Shown here: positions 21,202 to 33,278 of the stretch, one piece after another | Layout of the letters: each line of letters starts with the position of its first letter | How positions within the stretch are numbered: position 1 is the stretch's first letter | Assembly: GCA_021292165.1 (NCBI GenBank) | Contig: CM037879.1 | Coordinates: 159,867,278-159,931,277, forward strand | DNA: 64,000 nucleotides | Reading direction: 5' to 3' | DNA from: Shinisaurus crocodilurus | Taxonomy: Eukaryota; Chordata; Lepidosauria; Squamata; Shinisauridae | Notes under the pieces: model-generated | The model's database searches: none | The model's input: only the letters and a program-made list of their open reading frames with translations | What the model was told of the DNA's origin: nothing | Made by a program: the position numbers and the translations under genes

Positions 21202-22104
21202 AGCAAAAAGAGCTAAAATACAGCACTGATTAAGACATTGATTAGTATTCTTAGAGGAACCATTTTAAAAAAATCATGTTAAGGAATCCTACAGACAGTG
21301 TAATATATCCCAACCCCCCTCCCCTGAATTGGCACTAATTTTAGCTGAAGAGATGGTAAAAACTGCCACCCTATTCGAAACAACTCTGTCACATTGAGTC
21401 AATATATCTATTCAAACCTGACATCTGAGTTTGAGGCTTCAAAGAAACTAAGAAGCTGCAGAAAAAGAAAAAGGGGGGGGGAAATAGGCTAGGAATTTTG
21501 AGCTAATGGACAGGAACCAAAAAAACAATTTTCATTGCAGTATTGATGCTGACAGGTGAAGTACAGAGACATTCACGACATCATCCACATGGTCTATGGC
21601 TTTCCCCAATCAGCTGAGTTCAGAGAATGCAGCAATGGCCACTGCTGTGATTGCTGGGTGCCTGCATTGAGGCGTGCATTGCTGATGATCGCCAAGTGAA
21701 GACAATACTCTGTTGATGAGCCTGGTCAGATGGCTGACGTCGTCAAGCATTCTTTTTATATGTGCATCTCCTGATTTACTCTCCAGGACAACCTGTATTA
21801 AAATGACCCCCAAACTTCAAGAGTCTTCTTTTCACTGCATAAGCTCTGTACCCAGTTAGGATTATACAGTCCCAGCCTGTAATGCCAGGAGCACGGGACA
21901 TGCTGAAGAAGAGAACCAGTTCTTTTCTACTATTTTAAAGTGTGCAGGCAGACTTTATTATCGCAAGATGGTCCGTGTTGAGAAATGCCAAGGTTTTGTA
22001 CAAAAACTAGTGACATCTTTCAGAATTCCTCAGATGTTTTGGTTGAGCTTCCAAATAGATCGACCACCTTCACATTTGCTTTGAGTTTGTGTAGGTAACT
22101 AAAC
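21202..22104. other. No recognised feature
   Basis: Includes a short G run near 21472. No gene or repeat is classified. Confidence 0.4.
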
Positions 22105-22490
22105 TTTAATCCATGTGCACCAACCCTTCTTGGGAGGGCCTTCTCAATAGCTGCTCCCAGGCTCTGGAACTGCCTGCCAAGGGAGGCTAGGTTGGATCCC
22201 TCTCTGTTGTCCTTCTACCAGCAGGCCTAGACATTTCTTCTATTCAGGCAGGCCATTGGTAGGAAAGCTTGCCTGTTGCTGAAAGGTTGTTTTTTGTTTT
22301 GTTTTTTAACTGGGTGCTGTTTATGTCTTTTCTTGATGTGTTTTTAATTGTGCTTTTAATGTATTTGTTTTTATGATTGTTTTAGTTACATTTTTGTTTT
22401 AAACTTGGTCTTATTATTGTTAACTGCTTTGAGTGCCATTTTTTGGTGGAAAGGTGGGATACAAATCAAATCAAGAAATAATAAACAAAC
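22105..22490 (+). mobile_element. L2-like LINE 3' end (plus strand)
   Basis: The start reads CTCTGGAACTGCCTGCCAAG, a decayed reverse-transcriptase C-terminal motif (LWNCLP type). A T-rich 3' part ends near GGTGGGATACAAATCAAATC. Confidence 0.7.
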
Positions 22491-22569
22491 CCTATGTTCT
22501 GTTCCGCTGAGGCACTTGTTTCAGGATACAAATCCCAGCACTAGCATAAGGCGACAAGTGATTGTATTC

Positions 22570-22679
22570 CTCTAGAACAGTGTTCTCCAACCTTGGGTCT
22601 CCAGATGTTTTTGGCCTACAACTCCCAGCATGCCCCAGCTAGCTACGCAAAAGCAAGGTTGGAGAACACTGCTCTAGAA
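22570..22679. mobile_element. hAT-type MITE with perfect 8-bp duplication
   Basis: Element 22578-22671 has the ends CAGTGTTCTCCAACCTTG and CAAGGTTGGAGAACACTG, exact complements. It is flanked by CTCTAGAA at 22570-22577 and 22672-22679. Same family as 2479-2614, shorter internally. Confidence 0.9.
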
Positions 22680-24790
22680 CAAGCATCCATCCTCTCATCA
22701 ATGGTGGCACAGGAGTAGTAATAGCTCTGCGGCTTGAAGCACTTTAAGATCCTGCATAGAGGCATTTTGCATATCCTGCTGCAATTTACATGTTTAATTA
22801 GAGGCAGCTCAGTTGGGCTAGCCTTGAACAGGGGCTCTCCTGATGCAATAGGCAGTATCCAACTGTGTCATTCCACTAGCGCAAATGATGTTGCACTAGC
22901 GGAAACTAGGTTCCTATGTGCAAGAGGAGAATCTAACTAAAGTTACACTTGTGCAAACACAGTTGTGCAAGCGCTTGCGCAGGTGTAACACACAAACACA
23001 CTTGGGCAATGGAGAGATTCAATGGAGCTCTGCCAGCATTCTTTGAGTTTGTGGAATGACACGGTGTTGGACACTGCCCAACATGAGTCTGACTGAGGTG
23101 TAAGGAGCTGGCTGAACCATGCTGCGCCAAGCACTCCTTTTCTTCATGCTAACACACCACTGCCACAACACCACTGCCACAACAGGAAGAGCAAGCCCCC
23201 TGCCCCTCCTGTGCACTTTTCTTTCTACACTTAGAGCAGGATGACAGAAGAACAAACCGCAGCTGGGGTGGGAGCTTGACATAGCACCCTAGCTCTCTTC
23301 CTGCATAGACCCACCTGCATTCCACATTCTGCCTACATTCCATCTATCCCATCTGTGGCTTTTATATGATTGCATGTCCTTAACTCTTAGATATGTATTA
23401 AGATTCAATCACACCAAGACAGAGAGAAAACCCATTGACTTTATAAATCCCTTCATTTTATGCCCCTGATTCGCAAACGCTATTACATCAAAATTGCATG
23501 TCCTCCTAGGAATCTTGATCGAGGAGTCGAAGCGTATTTAAGAGCTTTCAAAGGGATGCTTGACAAATCTCACTGTGCTTGTGGGTGTTGGTGTTTGATT
23601 CTTCAGTCTCTTCCTTCTTTAATGATTGATGCCTTCAGCTGCTTGGATGCAGCGCCCTTGATGGGAGCAGAGAAGGAAAATCCCTTCAGATTCAAGCCCT
23701 GATGGTCGGTCTATTTGGAAGAAATCCCTTGACTTTGGAATCTAAACTCTTCAAATCCTATTGAGAGCTTGGAAATCCAGTAACAGGACTTCCAGTACAA
23801 CAGGTTGCTTAGGTATTTTGCTTTCTGTTGATGGGGGGAGGGCGGGAGAGAGCTAAAGCTTCCATTATTATTCCAATAACACATTACTTGTACATACAGC
23901 AGCAGATGCAAACAAAGAGGTATATCTAACAAAACATTTATGATTCTGCTGTGTTTGCAGCCCTTATTAACATAAGCCACTCTGGACACAGTGTTAATTA
24001 TGTGTTTTCTCTCAAAGATACTGATTAAAATACATTTGCATAGTTTGATGCTTTCTTCAAATAATTAAACTTTTTTAAAAAGCCAAACAGAGAATAAACC
24101 TCATCACGCATTTCATTGAAGACTTGGCAGAGAGATTCAGTTATTGGTGTGTGTTTTTTAATTTATACTAGCCAGCTGAGGTCTCCGGGTGCAATATGAA
24201 AAGAATAGCTCAGCTATATCTTGGAGCTAATATTGAAAATGTCTGGGATTCTCTTTCAGAGGTGCAGTAAATGTGAGCTAAGTGGAAGATGGAAGAAGAT
24301 GGGAGAGAATGAACCCTGTAAATAAAGAAAGGGACTGAAGTCCGTGTATTTCTTTGCATTTAAAAGATATCTCCAAAATCACTTGGTATATCGAGAGGGC
24401 TGATATAACTGTTTTAGATGATTTGGCTTCTCCAGCATCTTATTTTCGATCCATTTTTATTATGTAAATTGACACACTACCATCCAAAAATGCAAAAGAA
24501 ACATTTCCCAGTGAAATGAAAGAGTTTCTTGCTGATGCGCAAGACAGCCATTTGCATTTCATTCATTGAGACGTTTTTGGCCTCTACAGCATTTAGGAAT
24601 TAGTTTCTTTTGTTTATTTTACAGTTCAATGGAATGGAAAGCAATTTGTCTTAAACATTACTTTGAGACAAAGAAAAGGATCTGCTGCTGCGGGAGCACC
24701 AGCAATTGAAAGTATCTGTAATGTGTTCCGGGGAGGTGTGATCTCATCTGATTGAATGGCACTCTGAGGCTTTGGCTTCCACTATGCTCA
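22680..24790. other. Unclassified; possible conserved non-coding sequence
   Basis: No gene or repeat is recognised. The AT-rich unique stretches at 23980-24130 and 24480-24610 lack repeat character and might be regulatory, but this can only be judged by alignment to other species. Confidence 0.35.
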
Positions 24791-24794
24791 GATG

Positions 24795-24965
24795 ATCAGG
24801 TGAAGAGCAGTAGCTCAATGGCAGAAAACATGCTCTGCATGCGAGAGGTCCTACATTCAGCCCTGGCATTTCCAGGTAGGGCTGGGAAAGCCTTCTTTGC
24901 TTGAGACCCGGGAGAGCTGCTGCTGAGCTTGATGGAACAATGGTCTGACTTGGTATATAACACAA
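24795..24965 (+). mobile_element. tRNA-headed SINE (plus strand)
   Basis: GCAGTAGCTCAATGGCAGAA, GGCATTTCCAGGTAGG, and a final GGTCTGACTTGGTATA section. Somewhat diverged from the copy at 13877. Confidence 0.8.
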
Positions 24966-24986
24966 GTATATGTGAAGTTACGCATT

Positions 24987-25162
24987 CATAGATTTCATAG
25001 ATCATAGAGTTGGAAGGGGCCTACAAGGCCATCGAGTCCAATCCCCTGCTCAATGCAGGAAGCTAGAGGAGGGGTCTCCCATCGAAGTAACAACCAGGCC
25101 TGACCCTGCTTAGCTTTCCACGCTCAGACAAACTGAGCCAGCATGAGCCACAGGCCTGCTTC
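24987..25162 (-). mobile_element. 5S-rRNA-headed SINE (minus strand)
   Basis: Reading + strand, the CR1-like end CATAGAGTTGGAAGGGGCC is followed by GGTCTCCCATCGAAGTAAC and CCTGACCCTGCTTAGC, the complement of 5S rRNA internal-promoter sequence. It pairs with the opposite-strand copy at 25489. Confidence 0.85.
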
Positions 25163-25178
25163 GATATTTTGATATATG

Positions 25179-25198
25179 TGTGTGTGTGTGTGTGTGTG
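25179..25198. repeat. (GT)n microsatellite
   Basis: A short GT tract of about 10 units. Confidence 0.9.
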
Positions 25199-25488
25199 TT
25201 TGAAATAAACAAACTATCTTACTCAAATTTGTTTGAACAAATCTTCCAAATGGCTTCTCGCAGATCCTGGAGAGTATGCCGTTCTATTCACATGTATTTT
25301 GATAAATGGTGGTCATGCAGCCTTTTAGGTAAATTATAATTTGTAAGATTCAGGGATATGCTGGCCATGAAATGCACTCAATCGTCAGCTGGTTCTCCTA
25401 AATGAAATACAGAAGAAGGTCCCATTTTAATTAGATGTTTATTGGCTGTTGCTAAATTAAGTGCTGCTCAATGTTGGGAGTCATTCAA

Positions 25489-25637
25489 AATGTCTGAGCG
25501 TGGAAAGCTAAGCAGGGTCAGGCCTGGTTATTACTTGGATGGGAGACCCCTCCTCTAGTTTCCTGCATTAAGCAGGGGGTTGGACTCGATGGCCTTGTAG
25601 GCCCCTTCCAACTCTATGATCGATGAAATCTATGTGT
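25489..25637 (+). mobile_element. 5S-rRNA-headed SINE (plus strand)
   Basis: Plus-strand AAGCTAAGCAGGGTCAGGCC and TTGGATGGGAGACC, then the CR1-like tail GGACTCGATGGCC and CCTTCCAACTCTATGATC. The head matches the 3' half of 5S rRNA, which includes the box C region. Confidence 0.9.
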
Positions 25638-26860
25638 GTTTAGGCAGTTACACCTTGGAATTTCTACACAGATCTTGAGGTATTGCTATTCTGAGCAAAC
25701 CACCAGAGTGGCTAAGGTTTTGATAAAGAAATATCACTTGATTTGATATTTAGCTTTCTTTCATCTCATATTCAGATGCCAACAAACAGTGGCCAAGCCA
25801 GAAGCTTATAAAGACATTTATTTACTTCAAATGATTATATCATTATATTACTGTATATTATTTATCACTTCTCAACTGTGAATGGTTATAACTAAGCAGG
25901 ACAGCTTGAAGAATTGGGGAGAGATGGGAGATAAAGGTGTACAAGCAGCTTTTACCATTCAAGCACTGGTTTTTGTAGTAGTATCGTACTTCGTAGCAAA
26001 CATTCTGGTAATCTTCTATATGTGCCATTGTCATGTGTTAGCAATGGGTAAGCAGAAGGCTGTTTGCCACAAAAAATGAATCACACCTCCTCGGGTGGTC
26101 CAACAGAACACTGAAGCTCCTGGGGGGGGGGTGATGTTTGATTGGGCTGCTCAAGGGGACTGCCACCTGCTGGTCCATCCTAGTACCTAAGGGGGGAAAT
26201 CTTGCCTTAGGGGTCAGGATGGGGTAGTACGTGATACCGTAACTCCTTTTAAACGGGCCTATTCAACCACCTGGGCCTATTCAACCCCCCCCCTTTTTAT
26301 GAACACTAGGCATGCAACAGTAAGCAACAGAGGCCTAGTTCTCACTCAGGTTGTAAACCTATGTCTGGGATGTACCACTTCAGACAGCAGGTGGGGCCTT
26401 ATATATGGAGTGTTCTTTCATACAAAAGAGAAAAAGAAGAAATCCTCTCCACACAGTCTTCTGACATGCTAGCTTTTTATGTCAGCAGGGATGTGTGCCT
26501 TCAGTGACATGAGGCCTCACCTGAAGTCTCTTTTTCATGGTCAGAAGTTTGTAACTAGAGAAATGCACGTGGAAAGGGGCTGGCAACAGAAAGTTCCACT
26601 TGTGGAAGGTGTCTCTACTCAAGTTTTGGAAAAAGAAAACCACCTCTACTCTCACACCGCAGCCCACCCCATTCAGCAGGGGACACCATCCCTCAGAAGA
26701 TGCTTTCTGTCAACTCAGGGGCTGCTAAGGAGACAGGAGGAAAGTCATATTCTGCCAGCCCCTTTCCACACATATTTCTCTGAAACCAACAGAGCAGCTT
26801 TAGGTTGCAATCCTATGCACACTTACTTAGGAGCAAATTTAACTGCCTCCTAGAACACCA
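25638..26860. other. No recognised gene
   Basis: Short G and C runs occur at 26120 and 26286. A fragment GGTTGCAATCCTATGCACAC at 26802 belongs to a dispersed repeat also seen at 35507. Open frames here have no recognisable domain. Confidence 0.4.
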
Positions 26861-26869
26861 GCATGATAC

Positions 26870-27071
26870 CACCTCTCTTACATCTGTCAAATCCCACCTT
26901 TTCCATGAAGCTTTTGGCTGAACTCCCTACTTCCCATGCTGTACCGTAGCTAAGCCTGTATTATTTATTTATTATTATTTGTAATACTTTTATACCGCTT
27001 ACTATATTAAAACCCCTATGATACAATGTTTTAAATTATTTGTTATTTTTATCTTGCTTTTGTATTAACAA

Positions 27072-27104
<33 letters not shown>

Positions 27105-27270
27105 AAACATTACAACACCATAACAGTAAAGCAGGGTAGCAGCAGAGTCTTTCACAGGTCAGGGAAACAAGTGTGGACAAGCGTGTTTCCAAGAAACTTG
27201 TCACCCTCGAACCGTAGATGGGAGAGTGTTCCAAAAGGTGGGTGCCACCACTGAGAAGGCCGGCTTACAT
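26870..27270. mobile_element. LINE 3' remnant interrupted by (GAT)n
   Basis: The beginning (CACCTTTTCCATGAAGC) and the AT-rich tail (26960-27050) look like a LINE 3' end; a (GAT)n tract lies at 27072-27103. The sequence after it, such as GAGTGTTCCAAAAGGTGGGT, resembles the minus-strand LINE section at 5100-5130. Confidence 0.5.
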
Positions 27271-27723
27271 ACCACTTCCTGGTGACATTCCATTGGCTAC
27301 AGAATGCCCCTCCCAGCCACACATAGCTGTGGCGGGGGGGATAATTTGCACGTGGGGGAATAATGGATCAGACCACAATGGCCTGATTCATTACGCACCG
27401 ATCAGGAGCCGGCAGGATTAAAGAGCATATGGGCCTGGGCTGAGGATTTTGGTGGGCTTTTTCTGGAAACATAAATAAATTGAGACGCAATTTTGGATTA
27501 AACAAATAAATATTTTAGTCAGCAAAGAGACAGTCCGCAAAGAAGTACACGTCAACAAGTTAAGGTCATCACAAAATACAAACGAGCTTTCACTAGCATT
27601 AAAGCAACCTCTTAGCCTTTCACCCCAGCAACTGGTGTACATAGCTACTGCCTCGATACTGGATGCTAGAGCCTCAGGATAGTAGCCATTGTATCCTTCT
27701 CCTCCATAAATTTGATGGGGGAA

Positions 27724-27726
<3 letters not shown>

Positions 27727-27773
<47 letters not shown>

Positions 27774-27791
27774 CACACACACACACAGAGA
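27727..27791. repeat. (GT)n-(GA)n-(CA)n compound microsatellite
   Basis: GT units pass into GA units, then CA units, then GA. Confidence 0.95.
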
Positions 27792-27997
27792 GTTAATCCA
27801 AGTCTTTTCCCTAGTCAAAATTGCACCTGAAAAAAACATGTTCATGCTCATTAGCCCCCAAGGAGAAAAAGGTCCTATGCAGGTTTAGACAGAAATAAGG
27901 CCTACAACTCCCAGAATACCTCAGCCAGCATGGCCAGCTGGCAGATGCTGAGACTTGAAGGACTTACTACTTCTGGCTAAAGATGCACAGGATTGCA

Positions 27998-28170
27998 TTG
28001 TTATTTTTCATCCCTCATCCCTCCCTATTCCTTTTTCCTTGTGTGCTGTGTCTTTTTAGACTGTAAGCCTGCAGGCAGGGACTGTCTTCCTTTACTGATC
28101 ATATGTAAGCCCCGCCAGGAGTCTATTTGACTGAGGAGCGGGATAACAATACTCTAAAATAAATTTAGTA
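27998..28170 (+). mobile_element. Possible L2-like LINE 3' end
   Basis: Contains TTTTTAGACTGTAAGCCTGC and AGGCAGGGACTGTCTTCC, a typical LINE 3'-end phrase, ending in an AATAAATTTAG tail. Confidence 0.6.
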
Positions 28171-28711
28171 AATAATTAGTTTGAAATAAGTCTTTAAAAA
28201 ATAAAAAGATGAGCATCTATAACCGTGCACCTGCCCATACAGGTGCTCGCAGAGTATAAAATATTTTTTAAAAAAATAAGGAAGAAAAGGTGCTGCAGCA
28301 ACCAGCACCAACCTCGATGGGCCCCAGCCTGTCTCCTGAGCAGGATACAGCAGTGGGCTTGGGAAAGGCGTATGATTAAAGTCCCCAAGCACCCTGCAAA
28401 TATTTTACTCAGAGGAAATGCTACTGCCCCACAAACACCACACCACGTCTTGCTCAGATTCTGTTTTTAAAAAACACGGCCCACAACCACCACATCTTGC
28501 TCCAAGAAATTCAAAAATGACCCACAACTCCCACATCTTGCACAGAAAACATAAGAAACGACCCCGCCTCTAAGCTCTGGGATGAGCAGAAAGAGGCCCG
28601 GAGGCCACGCGGGCCCACTTCGGGTCAGCGAAATCCTAGTTGAGTCGCACAAGCCACCACAGCTTAGATCACGCCACCTCCAAGCTGCCCCACGGCACCC
28701 TCCCACCCATG
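28171..28711. other. No recognised feature
   Basis: Contains repeated CCACATCTTGC words (28490-28540). Nothing is classifiable. Confidence 0.4.
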
Positions 28712-28930
28712 TTCCTCAGTAACTGGCATACCTTGATCCTGAAAAGATACCCAGGGAGGAGAATTGGGCTTGGAGAATGTACAACACAGGGTGTATATCT
28801 CCTAAGCCAGAGGTGCCCTCCAGATGTTTATGGTGCCCTCCAAATGTTTTGGACTACAACTCCCACCAGCCCCAGCCAGCATGGCCAATGGTCAGGGATC
28901 ATGGGAATTGGGGGAGATGGAGGATTGGTC
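28712..28930. repeat. Local direct repeat, copy 1 (with hAT-like MITE)
   Basis: About 95 bp including GATCCTGAAAAGATAC and ACTTGGAGAA-like words match 29190-29290. Each copy is followed by a hAT-like MITE fragment (GGACTACAACTCCCACCAGC here). Confidence 0.75.
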
Positions 28931-29029
28931 TAACCCTTGATAATTTCTGTATTCCTAAGGGGTCTTGACCATCGGTAGAAACTTTATTTGGGTAAGAGGG
29001 TACTTTTGCACTCCTGTCTTGCTTGTGGG

Positions 29030-29125
29030 CTAACTTTCCCGTGGGCAGCTGGTTGGCCACCGTGCGAACAGAATGCTGGACTAGATAGACCCTTGGTCTG
29101 ACCCAGCATGACTGTTCTTATTCTA
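29030..29125 (+). mobile_element. CR1 LINE 3' fragment (plus strand)
   Basis: GCTGGTTGGCCACCGTG, GAATGCTGGACTAGATAGAC and GACCCAGCATGACTGTTC form the CR1-family 3' region that occurs as a complement at 46738-46830. Confidence 0.75.
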
Positions 29126-29189
29126 TCCCCCACCCCCCAATTTAATCTCCACAAACAGACATCTCACTTATAGGCTAGAACATGAGTAG

Positions 29190-29430
29190 GCAACTGGTGT
29201 GCATAGGCATACCTCGATCCTGAAAAGATACGCAGGGAGGGGAATTGGACTTGGAGAAGGTGCAATACGGAGCGTGTATCCTCTAAGCCAGGGGTAGGCA
29301 ATATGGTGCCCTCCTGATGTTTTAGACCACAGCTCCCATCAGCCCCAGTCAGCATGGTTAGTGGAAAGGGATTTGGGAGTTGTAGTCCAAACATCTGGAG
29401 GGCACCAGGTTGCCTAAGCCTGGGCTAGAA
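29190..29430. repeat. Local direct repeat, copy 2, with MITE at 29289-29422
   Basis: Matches copy 1. The MITE has the inverted ends CAGGGGTAGGCAA and TTGCCTAAGCCTG, plus inner GGTGCCCTCC / GGAGGGCACC. Confidence 0.75.
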
Positions 29431-29639
29431 GTTCTAAGCGTTGCTTGTGCCAAAGCACCCCCCACCGCCAAAGCACCCCCCACACCCCACCACCCGTGAA
29501 CGCGAGTCCTTGCCTGGTGGGCTCCTCAGTGGGGGGTGGGGAGAAAAGACGGTGCTTGCTCGCTCTTGCAGCCTTCTCTTCAAAAAATAAAATAAAAATA
29601 ATTTTTAAAACGCTGCTCCGCTCTGAAAAAAGAAAAGAA

Positions 29640-30520
29640 AAAAACCTTCTGCTGCTGCAGCAGACCCGACCGCTGTTCCTCGTGGTCGGGTCCGCGGCTG
29701 GCGAGAGAAAGGCGAGGGAGGGACTGCACTCGCAGCAGCAGCAGAGCGCGTTCGTGCCATCGCTTCCCTTCACTTCCAATGCGTGGGTAGGCGAAGATGC
29801 TGAGCGAATCCAGACCGGATTTTGTCTCCACCCCGGAGGCACAGCCAGAGACTCCCGGGCTCCTTGCCTCTAGTGGGGTGTTCAAATCTCAGCGAGGGAA
29901 GGAAGATCTAACTGAGGGGCTGCAGGAAGAGTCGGCTGCTGCTAGTTCTTTGTTCTTTTCCCGTTTTGGATGGGGGGTGGGGGCGCTGGCATATGCGACC
30001 GGATTATTTTCACTGTTGCTGGGAGAGGAAATGAAGGGGTCGAGGCACATATAGCTGGGGAGCCCTGTCTGGTCTTGTTGATGCTGCCTCGGGCGGGAGA
30101 ATTGCTCGGTCGCCTCCGCCACTCTCTGAGCGGAGGTGTTAAAAGGGCGGCGAGGCACTGGATTTTCACCCCCAGCGGAGGCGAAAGGCGATCCGGTGAC
30201 TTGATCGAGTTTGGAGTTGGGGGGCGGGGAAGGCGCATCCTTTTATTTGCGAGAGCGATTCCTTCATTCGAACCGGGCAGAGTGAAGGTTGTACTGGGCC
30301 TATTCTGGTAGGGGCGGGGCGGGCCCGCCGCCGCGAGGGAGCCGCTGCCTGGCGTCTCGACGCAAGGGCAAGCGCGGCAGCGGCAACAGCCAGCAGTCGG
30401 CGGCGCGGCTCGGGTGAGTGGGCGCGCGCGCCGCGCGCTGCCGGGCCGGCTGTGGGCCTGTTTGATGGTAGGGGCCTGGAGCTGCAGCTCCAATAGCCCC
30501 TATGTTAATCCGGCCCTGAT
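29640..30520 (+). promoter_or_regulatory. CpG-rich block: candidate promoter and first exon
   Basis: CpG density is far above the window average, peaking at 30300-30450 (for example GGGGCGGGGCGGGCCCGCCG). A strong splice-donor-like GGTGAGTG lies at 30413-30420. No recognised protein is encoded. It may be a real CpG-island promoter with a non-coding first exon, or a GC-rich repeat. Orientation is inferred from the donor site only. Confidence 0.45.
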
Positions 30521-30649
30521 CAGGAGGCACAGTGGGAGGGGTCAGAGTGGGAGGGGCAGTAGAGCTGTTATTAGGCTTGCACCCCTCTCCCTCTCCCTCC
30601 TTTCTGAAGCGGCTCCCTCCCTCCCATCCCTGTTTGCAGTGTAGGTTTT

Positions 30650-31260
30650 ACTGGTCGCCTGTTCCTAGGGGCCGAGTAGGAATTTTGGTTCATTGTCCTA
30701 ATTGACTGGGGGCAATGTTCGTGTTTCGCCTACTCTACACTGTATTTCAGGATTTGGGTGCTTAGTGGCATTTTCAATTCGGTCACATTGGCGGTTAAGT
30801 GCAGGATTAGGCAGTTTTAGGGGCTCAGTGATCATCCTATGGCACCTTTCAGGTGAGAGGCGTGCCTGAGACTCCTGCTGCCGATGCCTCACAGCTCGGT
30901 TTTGGGGAGATAAGGCATGTCTCTGAGGTCTTCCTACCTCACCTGTCGGTACCTCACGGTCCGTTCGAGGCTGACTGCAGGAAAGACCTTCCAGCACCGT
31001 GTGGTGTTAAGCAAGGAGGGGATGACTTTGATGCTGTCACCCTCCTTTGCTGGATGTTTCGCCCTATAGCAATGGCGACCGGCTGATAGCCGGTGTAATT
31101 AGTACCCACACTTTTTTCCCTTCGTAGATCTCCAATTGATGATTCCATAAATGTGGCCCTGCCCATTACTTTTACCACAATTTGTACCCTACAACTGTGT
31201 CTGAGTGGTTATTTCTCCTCTACGCGCACAATGACCAGTAAGGCCTATAGCCAAGCTTAA
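30650..31260. other. Unidentified CpG-containing segment
   Basis: The sequence retains many CpGs (such as TTTCGCCCTATAGCAATGGC and CTACGCGCACA) and differs from its AT-rich neighbours. No conserved frame is recognised. A recent insertion of an unknown retroelement is one option. Confidence 0.35.
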
Positions 31261-33278
31261 GGATATATAAAATAAGCAATCACATATTCTGTCCCCATTT
31301 ACCCCTGCCACTATTTCTCTGTTTTTCCCCATTTCAAATTTTAAACTATAAACTCCTTGGGGCAGGGACCCATTCTCTGTAAAACATTCTGTAAAATACC
31401 ATGCACACGGATGTCATAGATTCATAGATTCATAGATTATAGAGTTGGTTTATATATCATCATCATCATCCCATTGGGATTCAGTTCTGAGCAAATGCAA
31501 ATATAGGATCTTGCTGTAATTCCAGCATTAACTTACAATACTTCTGCTCAGGTATAATAAGATAACATTATTTTATTTTTTAAAATATTCACAGCTTTTA
31601 TTTTTTGGAATGCATAGAATGCATATTCTCAAGCGTTGGGGTTAATTCCCAGTAATGATAATTCAATGCAAACATGGTTTTATTTAGGGCAAGGTTATAT
31701 TTGTGCTATTTTGTAGGTCAATATTGTGTATTTAATGATACTATACAAGTGTACAGATCTGGCAAATTCTGCATTGTATTAGCATTGGCATTAGTTATAT
31801 GCCTTTTTTGTTTGTTTGTTTCCATTAGGATATTCTTTTGCATGCAGAGAATAGAACTGGATTCTCCCTTGGATATATTTTTTAAAATATATATTTTAAA
31901 AGAGCACATTTTAAATCATTAGAATGCACAGCTTTCATATGGAGTGGAATGTAATGCAGAATGGTACTGCAAATTCCATTTCAAGTAAAAATCATTATCA
32001 AAGCCATCACTTTTAGGAGGCAGCCAAGAGGTATACTACATTACTTCAGTTTTCCTATTAATAACACATCTTGCTCCTGTTACCACTTTAGCTATTTTGC
32101 CCAGAAGGGGGTTATGAATAGGGAGAACCTGTAATCTAGCTTTGTGAATAGATTCAATCAAGTATCTCCAAGGCCTGATCCTGTGAGCTTTATATTCAGA
32201 TTTATATAGTTTCCTAGCATTTAATACCATAGAGTGATATACCATAGAGTGATACATATTACATGAAAAGCTTACGCGATTTTTAAAAAAGGATTTAAAT
32301 AATGATCTTATAACACTTTCTCATTTAAAATGTTATTTCAAGAGGTAAAATAGTGTTAAGAAACTGCAGGTGAAATCCTACAGTCTATTTTTTACATATT
32401 AAAAAATCAGCTGGAGAAATTTAAGTGAAAGTACTGTGATTATTTTTCCAAGTTTAACTTTAATCAGACAAAAGGGCTTAAGCCAATTCTAGTCAATTTT
32501 ACTAGGTGGGCAAATGAAAAAGAATTTGCAACAGAGAAGTCCTATGACATTTTATGCATATGTGTTATTCCTAAACTGCTATATCCTTCTTCAGTAGTCG
32601 TGTTTACCGGTGTATGTTGAACAAGGATCTGCCTGGTTTAGTACCTGCATAGCTCTGGTACATAAGGGTACATAAACACGAACCCTTCCGCATGTTCAGT
32701 GAATGTGCAGAGGGATTTTCAGGCCCACATGGGCTGCCCCCACCCACTGCCAGAACCACACGCCTCATACCCTCTTCCCTGAGGCGGTGTGTGGTCCTGG
32801 CGATGGGTGGGGCTAGCTAGCCCATGCTGTCCCAAGAACCCTTCCACATGCCTATTGAATGCACGGAGGGGTTCATGTGGGCCCCCTTTATTGTTGTGAG
32901 TTTGCTGTCTAATTATCGTTAATTAGTCTGTCTCCATGGTTTCGTCAGGGATATGACCAAAGAATTTTAATGTACTTTAATAGCTGTGGATGGATGATAC
33001 CTGATGGGCAATTCACTCGCAGGGACTGGAGTCCGGGACAAGTGCTTGGCAGATAATCAGGACCAGCTCTACCATTAGGTAGAGTAAGGCATCTACCTCA
33101 GGAAGATGATATTGGGTATCACAAAAGGGCAGCTTTACTTAAGTTATTATTGTTGCATTGTCGCTGTCAAAGAGGGCTAGAGGTGCATGCAGGATTTTCC
33201 ATTTCAGCTGCCAAAATAACTTGACTAGCTCTGGGTACTATGCACCTTGTGGGGACCATTGGTGGGGTTTGTGTAGTT
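31261..33278. other. No recognised gene
   Basis: Mostly AT-rich unique sequence. A CR1-tail remnant (CATAGATTCATAGATT) lies at 31418-31440. Nothing else is classified. Confidence 0.4.

Noticed and set aside
25489..25560. 5S rRNA gene
   Set aside because: Only the internal-promoter half resembles 5S rRNA; the rest is a CR1-like tail, so it is a SINE.
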